A stretch of DNA of 15,495 bases from Methanolinea sp. SDB (GTDB taxonomy: Archaea; Halobacteriota; Methanomicrobia; Methanomicrobiales; Methanospirillaceae): positions 1 to 15,495 of the forward strand of contig LKUF01000238.1 of NCBI GenBank assembly GCA_001412335.1, read 5' to 3'. Positions 6,415-13,906 of the stretch are shown here, one piece after another. Numbering within the stretch: position 1 is the first letter of the stretch; the number at the start of each line of letters is the position of its first letter. The notes under the pieces were generated by a model. The model saw nothing but the letters and a program-made list of their open reading frames with translations. It searched no databases and was not told where the DNA came from. The position numbers and the translations under genes were made by a program.

Positions 6415-8037
6415 TCATATAAGCCGTGCAACCGGGTGGTCTCTTGTCACCATTCCGCCGGTCTTCATGTCACGGGAGGTCACGAGGAGACGCCTGTTGC
6501 CGTCAATCCCAAAAGTCAGTTCAAAACGCGCTTCATTCAATGCGGCAGGTGGGTCGGCCACAAGGAAAGTCGGGTTATTCTCGTTCATCCAGAAACGGGC
6601 CCTGCCCTCGTCGATATGCGTCTGCACCGCGATCAGTCTCATGGATCCGCTGGAATCAGCGACTATCTCCAGGTCATCTTCCCCTCTCCGTCCGCCATTC
6701 TCCCCGATCTCGTAGATCGGGATGCCGAACTGTCTCTGGCCTTCATACGTCCCGCGAATGCGGAGCGTGGCGACGGGGCCGGTGCTCGGATATGGTGTGC
6801 CCTTCTTCACGATCGTCCTGAATTCATGGGACAATCGATCGCTATTCCAGAATTTTATCGCATAATCATGCTGGATGTGGTCGGAAAATCCAATTCCAGC
6901 GGCAAATGCGGCTGCACCGCGGGCAACCGCATCGATCGGGCGGTCTACAAACACCCGTGAGTTCCCAAACCTCCTGCGGAGTGTAGACTGGATGGACGGA
7001 ATGGCGCTGCATCCCCCCACCATCACGACAGCGCGGATCCGGTCCTCCGTGTATCCCCGTGAGATGGCTGCATTCATCGCCCGCTGGATGGTGGAGTGAA
7101 TGCGGGAGAAGAAGTCATGGGAATCGAGCAGTTCCTCCATCTCTTCTCTCGAAAAGAGCAGTGGCTCACCAAGTTCACCGACTGATCCATCCCTGCCGAT
7201 ATGTACCGATTCTTCAAACGAGAGGATCTCCTTTGCCTTTTCACAGGCCCGAAGAAGACCCCTGCTGACATCTGCCTCTCTCCCGATCCCAGCTCTCTTT
7301 CGGATCTCCTGCACTACCCACCTGTCGATGTGTATACCCCCAAGGTCGTCTCCGGCTTTTCCCAGCACACGGCACCGTCTTTTCGAAGGAATGGAAAGAT
7401 CCGCATCCACCGCAACCACTGATACATCCGTCGTTCCGCCGCCGATGTCGATGATCATGAACGAATCGCCAGGAGAGAGACTGACCTGGTATGCGAGGGC
7501 CGCAGCCGAGGCTTCGTCGATCAGGCGGAAACGGGTTATTCCTGCCTTTTCAGCAACGGTTCCGATCCAGTCGCCGTACTGTTCCGACGCCTCCACCGGT
7601 ACGGTAAAGACGATCTCTGCCTCGTGGCCACGACTCCTGCAGTGTTCCATGAGCTGGGCAAGGATGCTCCTGAGAAATACTTCACCGGCCTCGAAATAGC
7701 TCATTGACGAACCGTTGATATTGAGGCGGACCGGGCTTTTGCCTGCCAGGTAGTGCTTCATCCACCTGACGGTCGATGGAGCGTCCAAAAGGTCCTGTTC
7801 TTCCACCTGGCGTCCTATCCACTGCCGGCCGGAGCAGGTGAAATGTATCAGGGACGGAATGACAGATATCTCCTCGTTGCGTTCTCCTGCTTTCCCGGCG
7901 GCAAACGTCTTCGACCAGCCAGGCAGGTCAAGCGTCTCCGCACTTCCGAGATCGTCATTCCATGCCGAGATCACGGTATTGCTCGTCCCGAAATCGATGG
8001 CAATCCTGTCTGGATCCGCGTTTTTTCCATCGGCCAT
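6415..8037 (-). CDS. Hsp70-family ATPase with a short, lid-less C-terminus
   Basis: This 540-residue protein has an actin-like Hsp70 nucleotide-binding domain (about residues 10-385). Visible are phosphate-1 AIDFGTSNT (13-21), DEASAAALAY (174-183), phosphate-2 DIGGGTTDVS (197-206), DLGG (231-234) and the adenosine motif VGGCSAIP (340-347). The final 150 residues could form a beta-sandwich substrate-binding region, but there is no room for the helical lid of DnaK (about 610-640 residues), and no EEVD- or DnaK-like tail. No dnaJ or grpE is adjacent, so this is not the housekeeping chaperone; it is a specialised Hsp70-like protein. Its ATG is 4 bases after the WD40 gene stop and is preceded by GGAG. 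The neighbouring WD40 scaffold and AAA ATPase suggest a joint remodelling complex, which is inference. Confidence 0.9.
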   Translation of the reverse strand: MADGKNADPDRIAIDFGTSNTVISAWNDDLGSAETLDLPGWSKTFAAGKAGERNEEISVIPSLIHFTCSGRQWIGRQVEEQDLLDAPSTVRWMKHYLAGKSPVRLNINGSSMSYFEAGEVFLRSILAQLMEHCRSRGHEAEIVFTVPVEASEQYGDWIGTVAEKAGITRFRLIDEASAAALAYQVSLSPGDSFMIIDIGGGTTDVSVVAVDADLSIPSKRRCRVLGKAGDDLGGIHIDRWVVQEIRKRAGIGREADVSRGLLRACEKAKEILSFEESVHIGRDGSVGELGEPLLFSREEMEELLDSHDFFSRIHSTIQRAMNAAISRGYTEDRIRAVVMVGGCSAIPSIQSTLRRRFGNSRVFVDRPIDAVARGAAAFAAGIGFSDHIQHDYAIKFWNSDRLSHEFRTIVKKGTPYPSTGPVATLRIRGTYEGQRQFGIPIYEIGENGGRRGEDDLEIVADSSGSMRLIAVQTHIDEGRARFWMNENNPTFLVADPPAALNEARFELTFGIDGNRRLLVTSRDMKTGGMVTRDHPVARLI

Positions 8038-8041
8038 TCAC

Positions 8042-10849
8042 TCACTCCACGATCTCTATGTCGAAGGGTCCGATCCGCGTGTCATGATCGCTGTGCCCGA
8101 TCTCCCACCGGAATTTGACCCTGAGAAGCGTCTCTAAAAATTCCCACTGGTACCGCGATGAGCGGGCCCCTGCCCTTCCATCCCTGACCTGGCGTGAGAC
8201 GAATTCCAGGTCTGGCGGCAGTGCCAGGCCGAGGGGTTTTGTCCAGGGCAGGGGCCGGCTCCGGAGCATCCCGTCTTCATACCCGGCAACAAGGATATTC
8301 CCATCACCGGTGAATGCAAGACCTCTTACCGGGGATACATGGTCGTTTAGCTGCCGTATCACCTCGCCGTCAGGCAACCCCCACAGCCGGATCGAGCCGT
8401 CTTCGCATCCTGCTGCCAGAATACCAGGATCCGGCCCGGATGCAAGTGCAGTTACATGGGATGAGTGTGGGCCCAGGCATGCGAGTTCTTTCCCATCAGG
8501 CAGGGACCAGGCACGCACGGTCCCATCCCTGCTCCCCGTGAAGAGCTGTGAATTGTCAGGTGAGATCGCGATGCATGAGATGACATGGCTGTGCCCCTCG
8601 CAGACGGCGAGGATCTCTCCATCTGCTCCCCAGACCCTCACGGTCCGGTCATTGGAACCGCTGCAGAGGAATGCGCCGTCATGGGAGAAAGCAAGGCAGG
8701 AAACCAGGCTGCGGTGCCCGGAGAGTTCTGCCTGCAAATCTCCCTTCGGAAATGACCACAGCCGTACCAGGTGATCCCATCCTCCACCTGCGATGAGGCG
8801 ATCTCCTGGCTGTACAGCCAGTGAATGAATATTGCCTGAATTTCCGACGATGCTCCCGGCGAGTGACCCGTCTCTTATCCTCCAAATACTGACTATCCTG
8901 TCTGTCCCGGCGCAGGCGACGTAACTCCCCCTGCTGTCGACAGCGATCGAGCGGATACCCGGTGTGTACGCGCTGAATGCAGCTGCCAGCACCCCGTCCG
9001 GAATACTCCGGGCTCTCACGTTCCCGTTCACTGTCCCGTATATGATCAGGTCCCCATCCCCCGCCGGTGCCAGTGACGAGATACCGGCAGGATCGACCTT
9101 CATTGAATGGACAAGTCTACCGTCCGCAAGCGAATGGAGCGTGATCAAACCGTCCCAGCCCGAGCTTGCGACCGCCGTGCCTGCCGAATTGACAGAGATG
9201 CATTTAACAGTGCTTTCATGTGCTTTCACCCTCCTGATCAGCCGGCAATCCGCGATCCTCCAGATATGGATGTGACCGGATCTTCCGCCTGCGACCAGCA
9301 CCGATCCGTCCGGTGAGAATGCAAGTGCCGTCACGCCCCCTTCCTTATATACCCCGAATGACGCCTGCACTCGCCCACCCGGGATACCGATGACAGATAT
9401 CTCCCCCTTCCCGGTTGCAAAGGCACAGACTTCCTTTCCCGGCGCAACCGCCACCGCCGTGCAGCGTAGCCCGTCACTCCCGGCACGGCCCGCGCTCCTG
9501 CCGTTCCCGGTATCCTGGATCCGGATCCTTCCTATCGTTGCAGCGCTCACCAGGTACTGCCCGCTGCACGTTCCGGAGACGAATGTGACCGGGTTTTTGT
9601 GGCCGGGATATTCAGTGATCTCACCCCCTCCAATGGTAAGTGACCGGATACGACCCGTCTCCGTACCCCAGAAGATCTCCCCTCCCGATGGCGAAGAAAA
9701 AAGTCCGGTGATACTCTCCCTGTCCCCTGGAAAAAGAGCGGTCGTGTCGCCCGTTTCCACACGAGTCAGGTATATACCTCCCCCCCTCCCGTCATGAACA
9801 AGCGAGTCTGAATCGGGCAGAAACACCAGGTGGTTGGCCGCTCCTGCCTCTTTTCCGATGGAAATAGCTACTCTCCCCTCCACGGGGTCGACGAGGCAGA
9901 TACCGGGATCGGTCCCCGCAGCCGCGAGCATCCTGCCGTCAGGCGAGAAACGGAGGTCACGGATTTGACCGCACCCGGTATGAATGGAATGGAGGAGTAC
10001 GCCTCCGGGAAGTCCAAAGAGGGTGATCGTCCCGTCATAACTTCCTGCTGCGAGCAGGCGTCCACCCGGATGGAGCACCATCCGGTTCACCGCCTCGCGT
10101 GGGCCGTCAAGGACAACGGCCGGCTCTGCCGGTGGGTCCGGGTAGGTCCAGGAGTCAGGGAGGAGTCCCGCCAGTCTCTTCCAGGTTGCTTCGTCATGGG
10201 GTCCCGGGTTCCAGCCCGAACTCTTCAACATGGCCAGCATCTCGACGGCAACGGGAACGGGAGCATCGAACAAGATTCTCCATATCCGCATCCATTCACC
10301 CGCCTGGGCGAGTGACTGTGCAAGTGCCCGCCATTCCTTGAGCGAGCAACCGGTCCGTGGAGGAGCATTGTGCCCGGAGATGATATCGGCCATCACGGCG
10401 CCCATGCCCGCCCGCCTCGCGGTCGAAAGCACTTTCATCCTGGCCGGTCCGGGCACGCGGTGAAACCCTCCCGTGAGCAGGGGGCGGTCCTCCAGGATGT
10501 CGAGGTCATTGTAGCGGCCGATCTGGCCGGTAGCAAGGTAGAATACCGCTCGTATCTCCTCGTCCTCAGGGAAGTAACCGTTCTGTATACAGAGTGAATC
10601 GAGAGATCCGTTCTCAGAATGGAGCAGGCATTCGCAGATGCCCTCGATTGCATCCCGGTTGCGAAGCGACGAGAGATACTCCCTCGCCCGTGCCGCCCGA
10701 TCCCCGTCTGCCCCGCATACGGCCTCTGCCAGCAGCCGCACGGCCTGTCGATCCCCCCGGGATGCATCCCTGGAGAGGTTTTTCATCTCACTGTATCGAA
10801 ATACTGACCACACGGACGGAAGAATGCGGTGCAATTCCTTTTTCTTCAC
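8042..10849 (-). CDS. Giant WD40-repeat protein with N-terminal helical domain
   Basis: From the GTG at 10849 the protein has 935 residues. Residues 1 to about 244 are mostly helical and may be HEAT/TPR-like (RQAVRLLAEAV, AREYLSSLRNRDAIEGICECL). About 15 WD40 repeats of roughly 42 residues follow (about 245-875), the clearest near the C-terminus, for example FSHDGAFLCSGSNDRTVRVW and ISPDNSQLFTGSRDGTVRAW. That suits two seven-bladed propellers plus one repeat. A 60-residue tail ends in FDIEIVE. No catalytic domain is seen, so it is likely a protein-binding scaffold. The start is uncertain: the frame stays open upstream to 11029 inside the AAA gene, and an ATG at 10921 would overlap that gene by 47 bases with a GGAGGG set too close. 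GTG 10849 leaves a 25-base gap with GGAG at 10866-10869. Confidence 0.85.
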   Translation of the reverse strand: MKKKELHRILPSVWSVFRYSEMKNLSRDASRGDRQAVRLLAEAVCGADGDRAARAREYLSSLRNRDAIEGICECLLHSENGSLDSLCIQNGYFPEDEEIRAVFYLATGQIGRYNDLDILEDRPLLTGGFHRVPGPARMKVLSTARRAGMGAVMADIISGHNAPPRTGCSLKEWRALAQSLAQAGEWMRIWRILFDAPVPVAVEMLAMLKSSGWNPGPHDEATWKRLAGLLPDSWTYPDPPAEPAVVLDGPREAVNRMVLHPGGRLLAAGSYDGTITLFGLPGGVLLHSIHTGCGQIRDLRFSPDGRMLAAAGTDPGICLVDPVEGRVAISIGKEAGAANHLVFLPDSDSLVHDGRGGGIYLTRVETGDTTALFPGDRESITGLFSSPSGGEIFWGTETGRIRSLTIGGGEITEYPGHKNPVTFVSGTCSGQYLVSAATIGRIRIQDTGNGRSAGRAGSDGLRCTAVAVAPGKEVCAFATGKGEISVIGIPGGRVQASFGVYKEGGVTALAFSPDGSVLVAGGRSGHIHIWRIADCRLIRRVKAHESTVKCISVNSAGTAVASSGWDGLITLHSLADGRLVHSMKVDPAGISSLAPAGDGDLIIYGTVNGNVRARSIPDGVLAAAFSAYTPGIRSIAVDSRGSYVACAGTDRIVSIWRIRDGSLAGSIVGNSGNIHSLAVQPGDRLIAGGGWDHLVRLWSFPKGDLQAELSGHRSLVSCLAFSHDGAFLCSGSNDRTVRVWGADGEILAVCEGHSHVISCIAISPDNSQLFTGSRDGTVRAWSLPDGKELACLGPHSSHVTALASGPDPGILAAGCEDGSIRLWGLPDGEVIRQLNDHVSPVRGLAFTGDGNILVAGYEDGMLRSRPLPWTKPLGLALPPDLEFVSRQVRDGRAGARSSRYQWEFLETLLRVKFRWEIGHSDHDTRIGPFDIEIVE

Positions 10850-10874
10850 TCCGGCCAGGGCGGCGCTCCGGGAA

Positions 10875-12428
10875 TCACTGGACTTCGTCAATGGGATCCA
10901 GCCTGATCTGTGATGTATCATCCCTCCGGGTCTCCTCTGCCGATGCCGAGACGGCACGCCCTTCAGAGAGCCATGCCCGCAGGCTTGCGACCACCTCGCG
11001 CTGCGAGACGGAGAGTGGCACCTGCGCATTGAGGGCAGAGAGTATATCGCCGGTGGTGATCTTTCTCATCTCCTGGTTGAAGGCCCTGTACATCGCATCG
11101 ATGACAGTCTGCTCGATCTCGGCCCCGACATAGCCATCGGAGGCGATTGCGAGGTGATCGAGATCGAACTCCTCGGGCAGGCACTTCCTCTTCTTCAGGT
11201 GAACAGAGAAGATCTCCCGCCTCTCGTCATATCCCGGGAGATCCAGGAAGAATATCTCATCAAAGCGTCCTTTTCTCAACAGTTCAGGCGGCAGTGCAGC
11301 GATATCGTTCGCCGTCGCCACCACGAAGCAGGGTGCCGTCTTGTCCTGCATCCAGGTGAGGATACTGGCAAAGACGCGCTGGCTTGTTCCCGAATCGCCG
11401 GTTCCGAATGAGAATGCCTTCTCCATCTCATCTATCCACAATATACAGGGAGAAATGGTCTCTGCAAGCGAGAGCGCCCTCCTGGTCCGCTCCTCCGATT
11501 CCCCCACGAAACTGCCGAAGAGGGCTCCCACGTCCAGCCGCAGGAGCGGGAGGCGCCAGAGGCCTGCAATCATCTTCGCGGCAAGGCTCTTTCCCGTCCC
11601 GGGTATTCCGATCAGGGCTATCCCCTTCGGAGACGGAAGTCCGTATTCCCTGGCCTCCCGGGAAAACGCCCTCTCGCGGAGCCTGAGCCATTCCTTGAGC
11701 ATCGCCAGTCCGCCCACGTTTTCCGGAGTCTCGGTGGAGCTATAGAACTCCAGCGCCTCGCTCTGTGAGAGGATGTCCTTTTTTTCCGCGACAACCTCGT
11801 CGATGTCGCGGTCGTCCAGTCTCCCATGCCGGACGATGGCTTTCGAGAACGAACGCCTTGCCTGGTTCAGAGACATACCAAGCGCTGCCTGGATGAGTTT
11901 TTCCCGTCCGAGGGGGGTGAGCGAGATCGACACGCCGCTGGACCGCGTGAGCGCTTCCAGTTCGTCATCGAGTTCCTGTGCAGAAGGCGGCGGAAAGTGG
12001 ATGATCACGGTCTCATCCCGTATCTCGTCCGGGATCTTCAATGAGGGGGTGATGATTGCAATCGTGCGGCGGGAAAAACGGAACTTCTGGGAGAGGTTTC
12101 GTAACTTGCGTTTAACTGCAGGGTTTGTCCAGAATTCGTGGAAATCCTTGAGAATGATGACCGCGCTCTCATCGGTCTTCTGCAATTCATCGAGTGCCGT
12201 AAGCGGATCACGCGAACTGCACCCGTTCGCCTTCCCCCCGTTCACCGCGAAAAATCCATCCACGATATCCCAGGAGAGGCACTGCCTGGGCGGGTTCCAC
12301 TGGTCACAGACCTCCCGCAGGACCTTGATTGCCCGTTCCTCCTCTGCGGTGACGATGACGAGGAGGGTTGCCCGTGCCCGCAAAAAGATATTGATCTGGC
12401 TCTTCTGGTCCGGCTCTTCCTGGCTCAT
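10875..12428 (-). CDS. Ycf46-like AAA ATPase
   Basis: This 517-residue protein has a classical AAA module at about residues 235-470: Walker A GIPGTGKS (274-281), Walker B CILWIDE (328-334), sensor-1 ATAND (371-375), an arginine-finger region LRKGRFDE (384-391), and GYVGAEIEQ (432-440). The segments RLDVGALFGSFVGESE and GDSGTSQRVF are characteristic of Ycf46, the AAA protein of cyanobacteria and plastids. The N-terminal 225 residues look like a second, inactive AAA-like fold: strand LLVIVTAEEE replaces a P-loop, and AVIILKDFHEFW and TIAIITPS sit where Walker B and sensor-1 would be. The start at 12428 is 4 bases after the DUF1257 gene, with a strong GGAGGTG (12446-12440). ATP-driven remodelling of a client protein is expected; the client is unknown. 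Confidence 0.93.
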   Translation of the reverse strand: MSQEEPDQKSQINIFLRARATLLVIVTAEEERAIKVLREVCDQWNPPRQCLSWDIVDGFFAVNGGKANGCSSRDPLTALDELQKTDESAVIILKDFHEFWTNPAVKRKLRNLSQKFRFSRRTIAIITPSLKIPDEIRDETVIIHFPPPSAQELDDELEALTRSSGVSISLTPLGREKLIQAALGMSLNQARRSFSKAIVRHGRLDDRDIDEVVAEKKDILSQSEALEFYSSTETPENVGGLAMLKEWLRLRERAFSREAREYGLPSPKGIALIGIPGTGKSLAAKMIAGLWRLPLLRLDVGALFGSFVGESEERTRRALSLAETISPCILWIDEMEKAFSFGTGDSGTSQRVFASILTWMQDKTAPCFVVATANDIAALPPELLRKGRFDEIFFLDLPGYDERREIFSVHLKKRKCLPEEFDLDHLAIASDGYVGAEIEQTVIDAMYRAFNQEMRKITTGDILSALNAQVPLSVSQREVVASLRAWLSEGRAVSASAEETRRDDTSQIRLDPIDEVQ

Positions 12429-12432
12429 CTTC

Positions 12433-12828
12433 TCAAACCCACCTCCGGACGACTATCCGCACAGATCCGTCACTCTCCTCGGTCTGTTCCACAACGGAGA
12501 AGCCCTGGTTTTTTGTCTGCTCAATGACGTTCCGGACCGCGTACTCCTTCTGGATACTGGTGATGCGGTCGCGTACCCGCTCCATCGCGCGACGGTCCGT
12601 ATCCCTGACACCCCACCAGTCGGCAACCATGTCGAGGCATCCCTCGTCGTCGGAGATGAAACCGATATCATACCCCTTTCCGGACGAAGCGGCGAGATCG
12701 ACTTCCTGCAATCCCTCGTAGCCCTGGATGGTTCCGCCTTCCCTGACCTGGTAACCCATATCCCTGAGGCATTCTGTGAGCACTGTGCGATCCCTGATCT
12801 TTGTCTTGATTCGGCTGAAATGCGACAT
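12433..12828 (-). CDS. DUF1257 (Ycf35-like) protein
   Basis: This 131-residue protein has the typical DUF1257/Ycf35 opening MSHFSRIKTKIRDRTVL with the LRDMGY segment at 21-26. The middle contains YDIGF and an aspartate/tryptophan-rich stretch (residues 60-76). The C-terminus ends in an SDG-turn hairpin and RRW, also characteristic. Its function is not established; in cyanobacteria and plastids ycf35 genes accompany the ycf46 ATPase, as here. The ATG at 12828 is one base after the radical SAM gene stop with GGAGGG in front; the longer frame to 12888 would overlap that gene by about 60 bases and lacks family support. It has only two cysteines (C20, C64), so a metal cluster is unlikely. A role as adaptor or partner of the ATPase is inferred from context. 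Confidence 0.9.
   Translation of the reverse strand: MSHFSRIKTKIRDRTVLTECLRDMGYQVREGGTIQGYEGLQEVDLAASSGKGYDIGFISDDEGCLDMVADWWGVRDTDRRAMERVRDRITSIQKEYAVRNVIEQTKNQGFSVVEQTEESDGSVRIVVRRWV
12440..12446 (-). promoter_or_regulatory. Strong Shine-Dalgarno site for the AAA ATPase gene
   Basis: GGAGGTG lies inside the end of the DUF1257 gene, 11 bases before the ATG at 12428, and fixes that start. It implies separate efficient initiation of the ATPase. Confidence 0.65.
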
Positions 12829-12829
12829 T

Positions 12830-13462
12830 TTAGAACCCTCCCTCCCCAGAAAGGCCGGGGCGGTTAAGCCCTGCGAGGAGCCCGGCACGGTAGCCCGTGG
12901 CCGTCACTTCCCCTGCCGGGGATATCGAAAATTCGGTGATATCTCCGGCATCGGGACATTCCCCCTCTCTTCCAGCGAGCCTTCCGGAAAGGTGGACGAG
13001 TTGCTGGTTTGACGATGAGACCATGGGGACGCTGCACCGGAGGCGGGGTATGAATGGTCCTGCCACCAGGAGATCGGTCACCTCCAGGAGGCTGTTCCAC
13101 GAGGGCTTGTCCTTTTTTCTGATGTAGTGGTAGGGAAATCCCGTAAACGTCACAATATTCAGTCCTTCTTCCCTGACTACCTGTCCGAGGATGGAGAGGG
13201 TTTTTGCCTGGCAGAACGGCTCGCCGCCTGAGAAGGTGACTCCCTCGATCCCGGGAATCCCGAGGATCTTTTCTGATACCATCCCGACGGTCATGGGTAT
13301 CCTGGGAACGAATTCCCGGAGATCACTGTTGAAACAGTCCCTGCAGGACAACGGACAGCCCTGGACCCAGAGCACCGCCCTCCTGCCGGGTCCGTTCACG
13401 GTCGAGATATCGAGAAATCCTGCGACATTTACGATACTGTGTGCACTTTCTGCCGTCACCAC
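12830..13462 (-). CDS. NrdG-like radical SAM / 4Fe-4S single-cluster protein
   Basis: This 210-residue protein has the radical SAM cluster motif CPLSCRDC (C36, C40, C43), the SAM-binding GGEP (79-82) in FSGGEPFCQ, and the short partial barrel typical of activating enzymes such as NrdG. The STVNGPGRRAVLWVQG stretch before the cluster is also characteristic. It should bind one [4Fe-4S] cluster and SAM and make a radical. No anaerobic ribonucleotide reductase or other glycyl-radical enzyme is in the window, so annotation as NrdG is not justified. The C-terminal hairpin (ITEFSISPAGEVTATG, 175-190) is reminiscent of the DUF2997 hairpin. The gene is first in the operon; the start is one of two tandem GTG codons (13462 or 13459), with GGGG a few bases upstream. 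The target could be a protein of the same operon, which is inference. Confidence 0.88.
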   Translation of the reverse strand: MVTAESAHSIVNVAGFLDISTVNGPGRRAVLWVQGCPLSCRDCFNSDLREFVPRIPMTVGMVSEKILGIPGIEGVTFSGGEPFCQAKTLSILGQVVREEGLNIVTFTGFPYHYIRKKDKPSWNSLLEVTDLLVAGPFIPRLRCSVPMVSSSNQQLVHLSGRLAGREGECPDAGDITEFSISPAGEVTATGYRAGLLAGLNRPGLSGEGGF

Positions 13463-13546
13463 TGGAATTACCCCGAAAAAGTGGCGGCCCGGACCTCACC
13501 CTGGGGGACTGCACCGCCGCTGTAGAACAGAGGTTTTTCGTATCGT

Positions 13547-13554
13547 TCTATAAG
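13547..13554 (-). promoter_or_regulatory. TATA box of the six-gene operon
   Basis: CTTATAGA on the - strand is about 85 bases before the radical SAM start, so the transcript would begin near 13524 with a leader of about 60 bases. It is the best TATA candidate upstream of this operon. Confidence 0.5.
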
Positions 13555-13559
13555 TTCTT

Positions 13560-13601
13560 CTACAATAGGACCGCAATTTGCCCGAAAGTACTACAATAGT
13601 A
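13560..13601 (-). promoter_or_regulatory. Paired CTATTGTAG boxes, candidate operator
   Basis: The 9-base box CTATTGTAG occurs at 13568-13560 and again at 13599-13591 on the - strand, centres 31 bases apart (about three helical turns). The distal copy is extended to a perfect dyad TACTA-TTG-TAGTA (13601-13589). The proximal copy lies where BRE and TATA-proximal factors bind, so a regulator could block or recruit TBP/TFB. Confidence 0.45.
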
Positions 13602-13794
13602 TTACTTATGTAATCTAAACGGCCGGCAGTCGCATGCCGCACGCGAGTCTTTAATTGGTGCTATTTTTTATATCAGGGTTTAATAATCAAATTTTTGGTC
13701 CAAACGCTCCAGCATTCTGAATTTCTTATGAATGATCTTTGTAATTTTTCAGGAAATCCTCTCATCCTCGATCTCTCTCCGGCTTTATCCTGTT

Positions 13795-13819
13795 GGTATA
13801 TCGCAATATATGGTATATC
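13795..13819 (+). promoter_or_regulatory. Tandem GGTATATC TATA-like repeats upstream of endA
   Basis: Two identical GGTATATC elements are 17 bases apart with CAATATAT between them. Either could serve as a TATA box giving endA a leader of about 60-85 bases. A competing element, ACATTATTA (13874-13882), is positioned for leaderless initiation at 13907. Confidence 0.35.
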
Positions 13820-13906
13820 AAGCGTGCACACCCGTTATCGTCTATCCTGTCTTCCCCGGGGGTCATGCACCGTACATTATTACCGCGGGCGTCCAATAAT
13901 TCCCAA

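Larger units (their letters stand above)
13463..13906. other. 444-base divergent intergenic region
   Basis: This region separates the - strand radical SAM operon from endA on the + strand. The half near the operon holds its TATA box and CTATTGTAG boxes. A GC-rich inverted repeat, CGGCA with TGCCG (about 13624-13639), sits in the middle. The part from about 13650 to 13750 is AT-rich with T runs and TTTTATATC at 13667-13674. GGTATATC occurs twice, at 13795-13802 and 13812-13819. Short open frames here have neither family resemblance nor ribosome binding sites. Confidence 0.6.

Noticed and set aside
6415..8037. Naming the Hsp70-like gene dnaK
   Set aside because: It is about 70-100 residues too short, lacks the lid region, and has no grpE or dnaJ beside it.
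8115..8774. Long + strand open frame opposite the WD40 gene
   Set aside because: It is a shadow of the repetitive WD40 coding sequence, rich in Ser, Arg and Pro, with no start signal.
8042..10849. WD40 repeats as a DNA tandem-repeat or CRISPR-like array
   Set aside because: The periodicity is at the protein level; the DNA of the units is diverged and has no identical repeats with unique spacers.
12830..13462. Naming the radical SAM gene nrdG
   Set aside because: The CX3CX2C motif and length resemble NrdG, but no anaerobic ribonucleotide reductase is adjacent and the gene sits in an unrelated operon.
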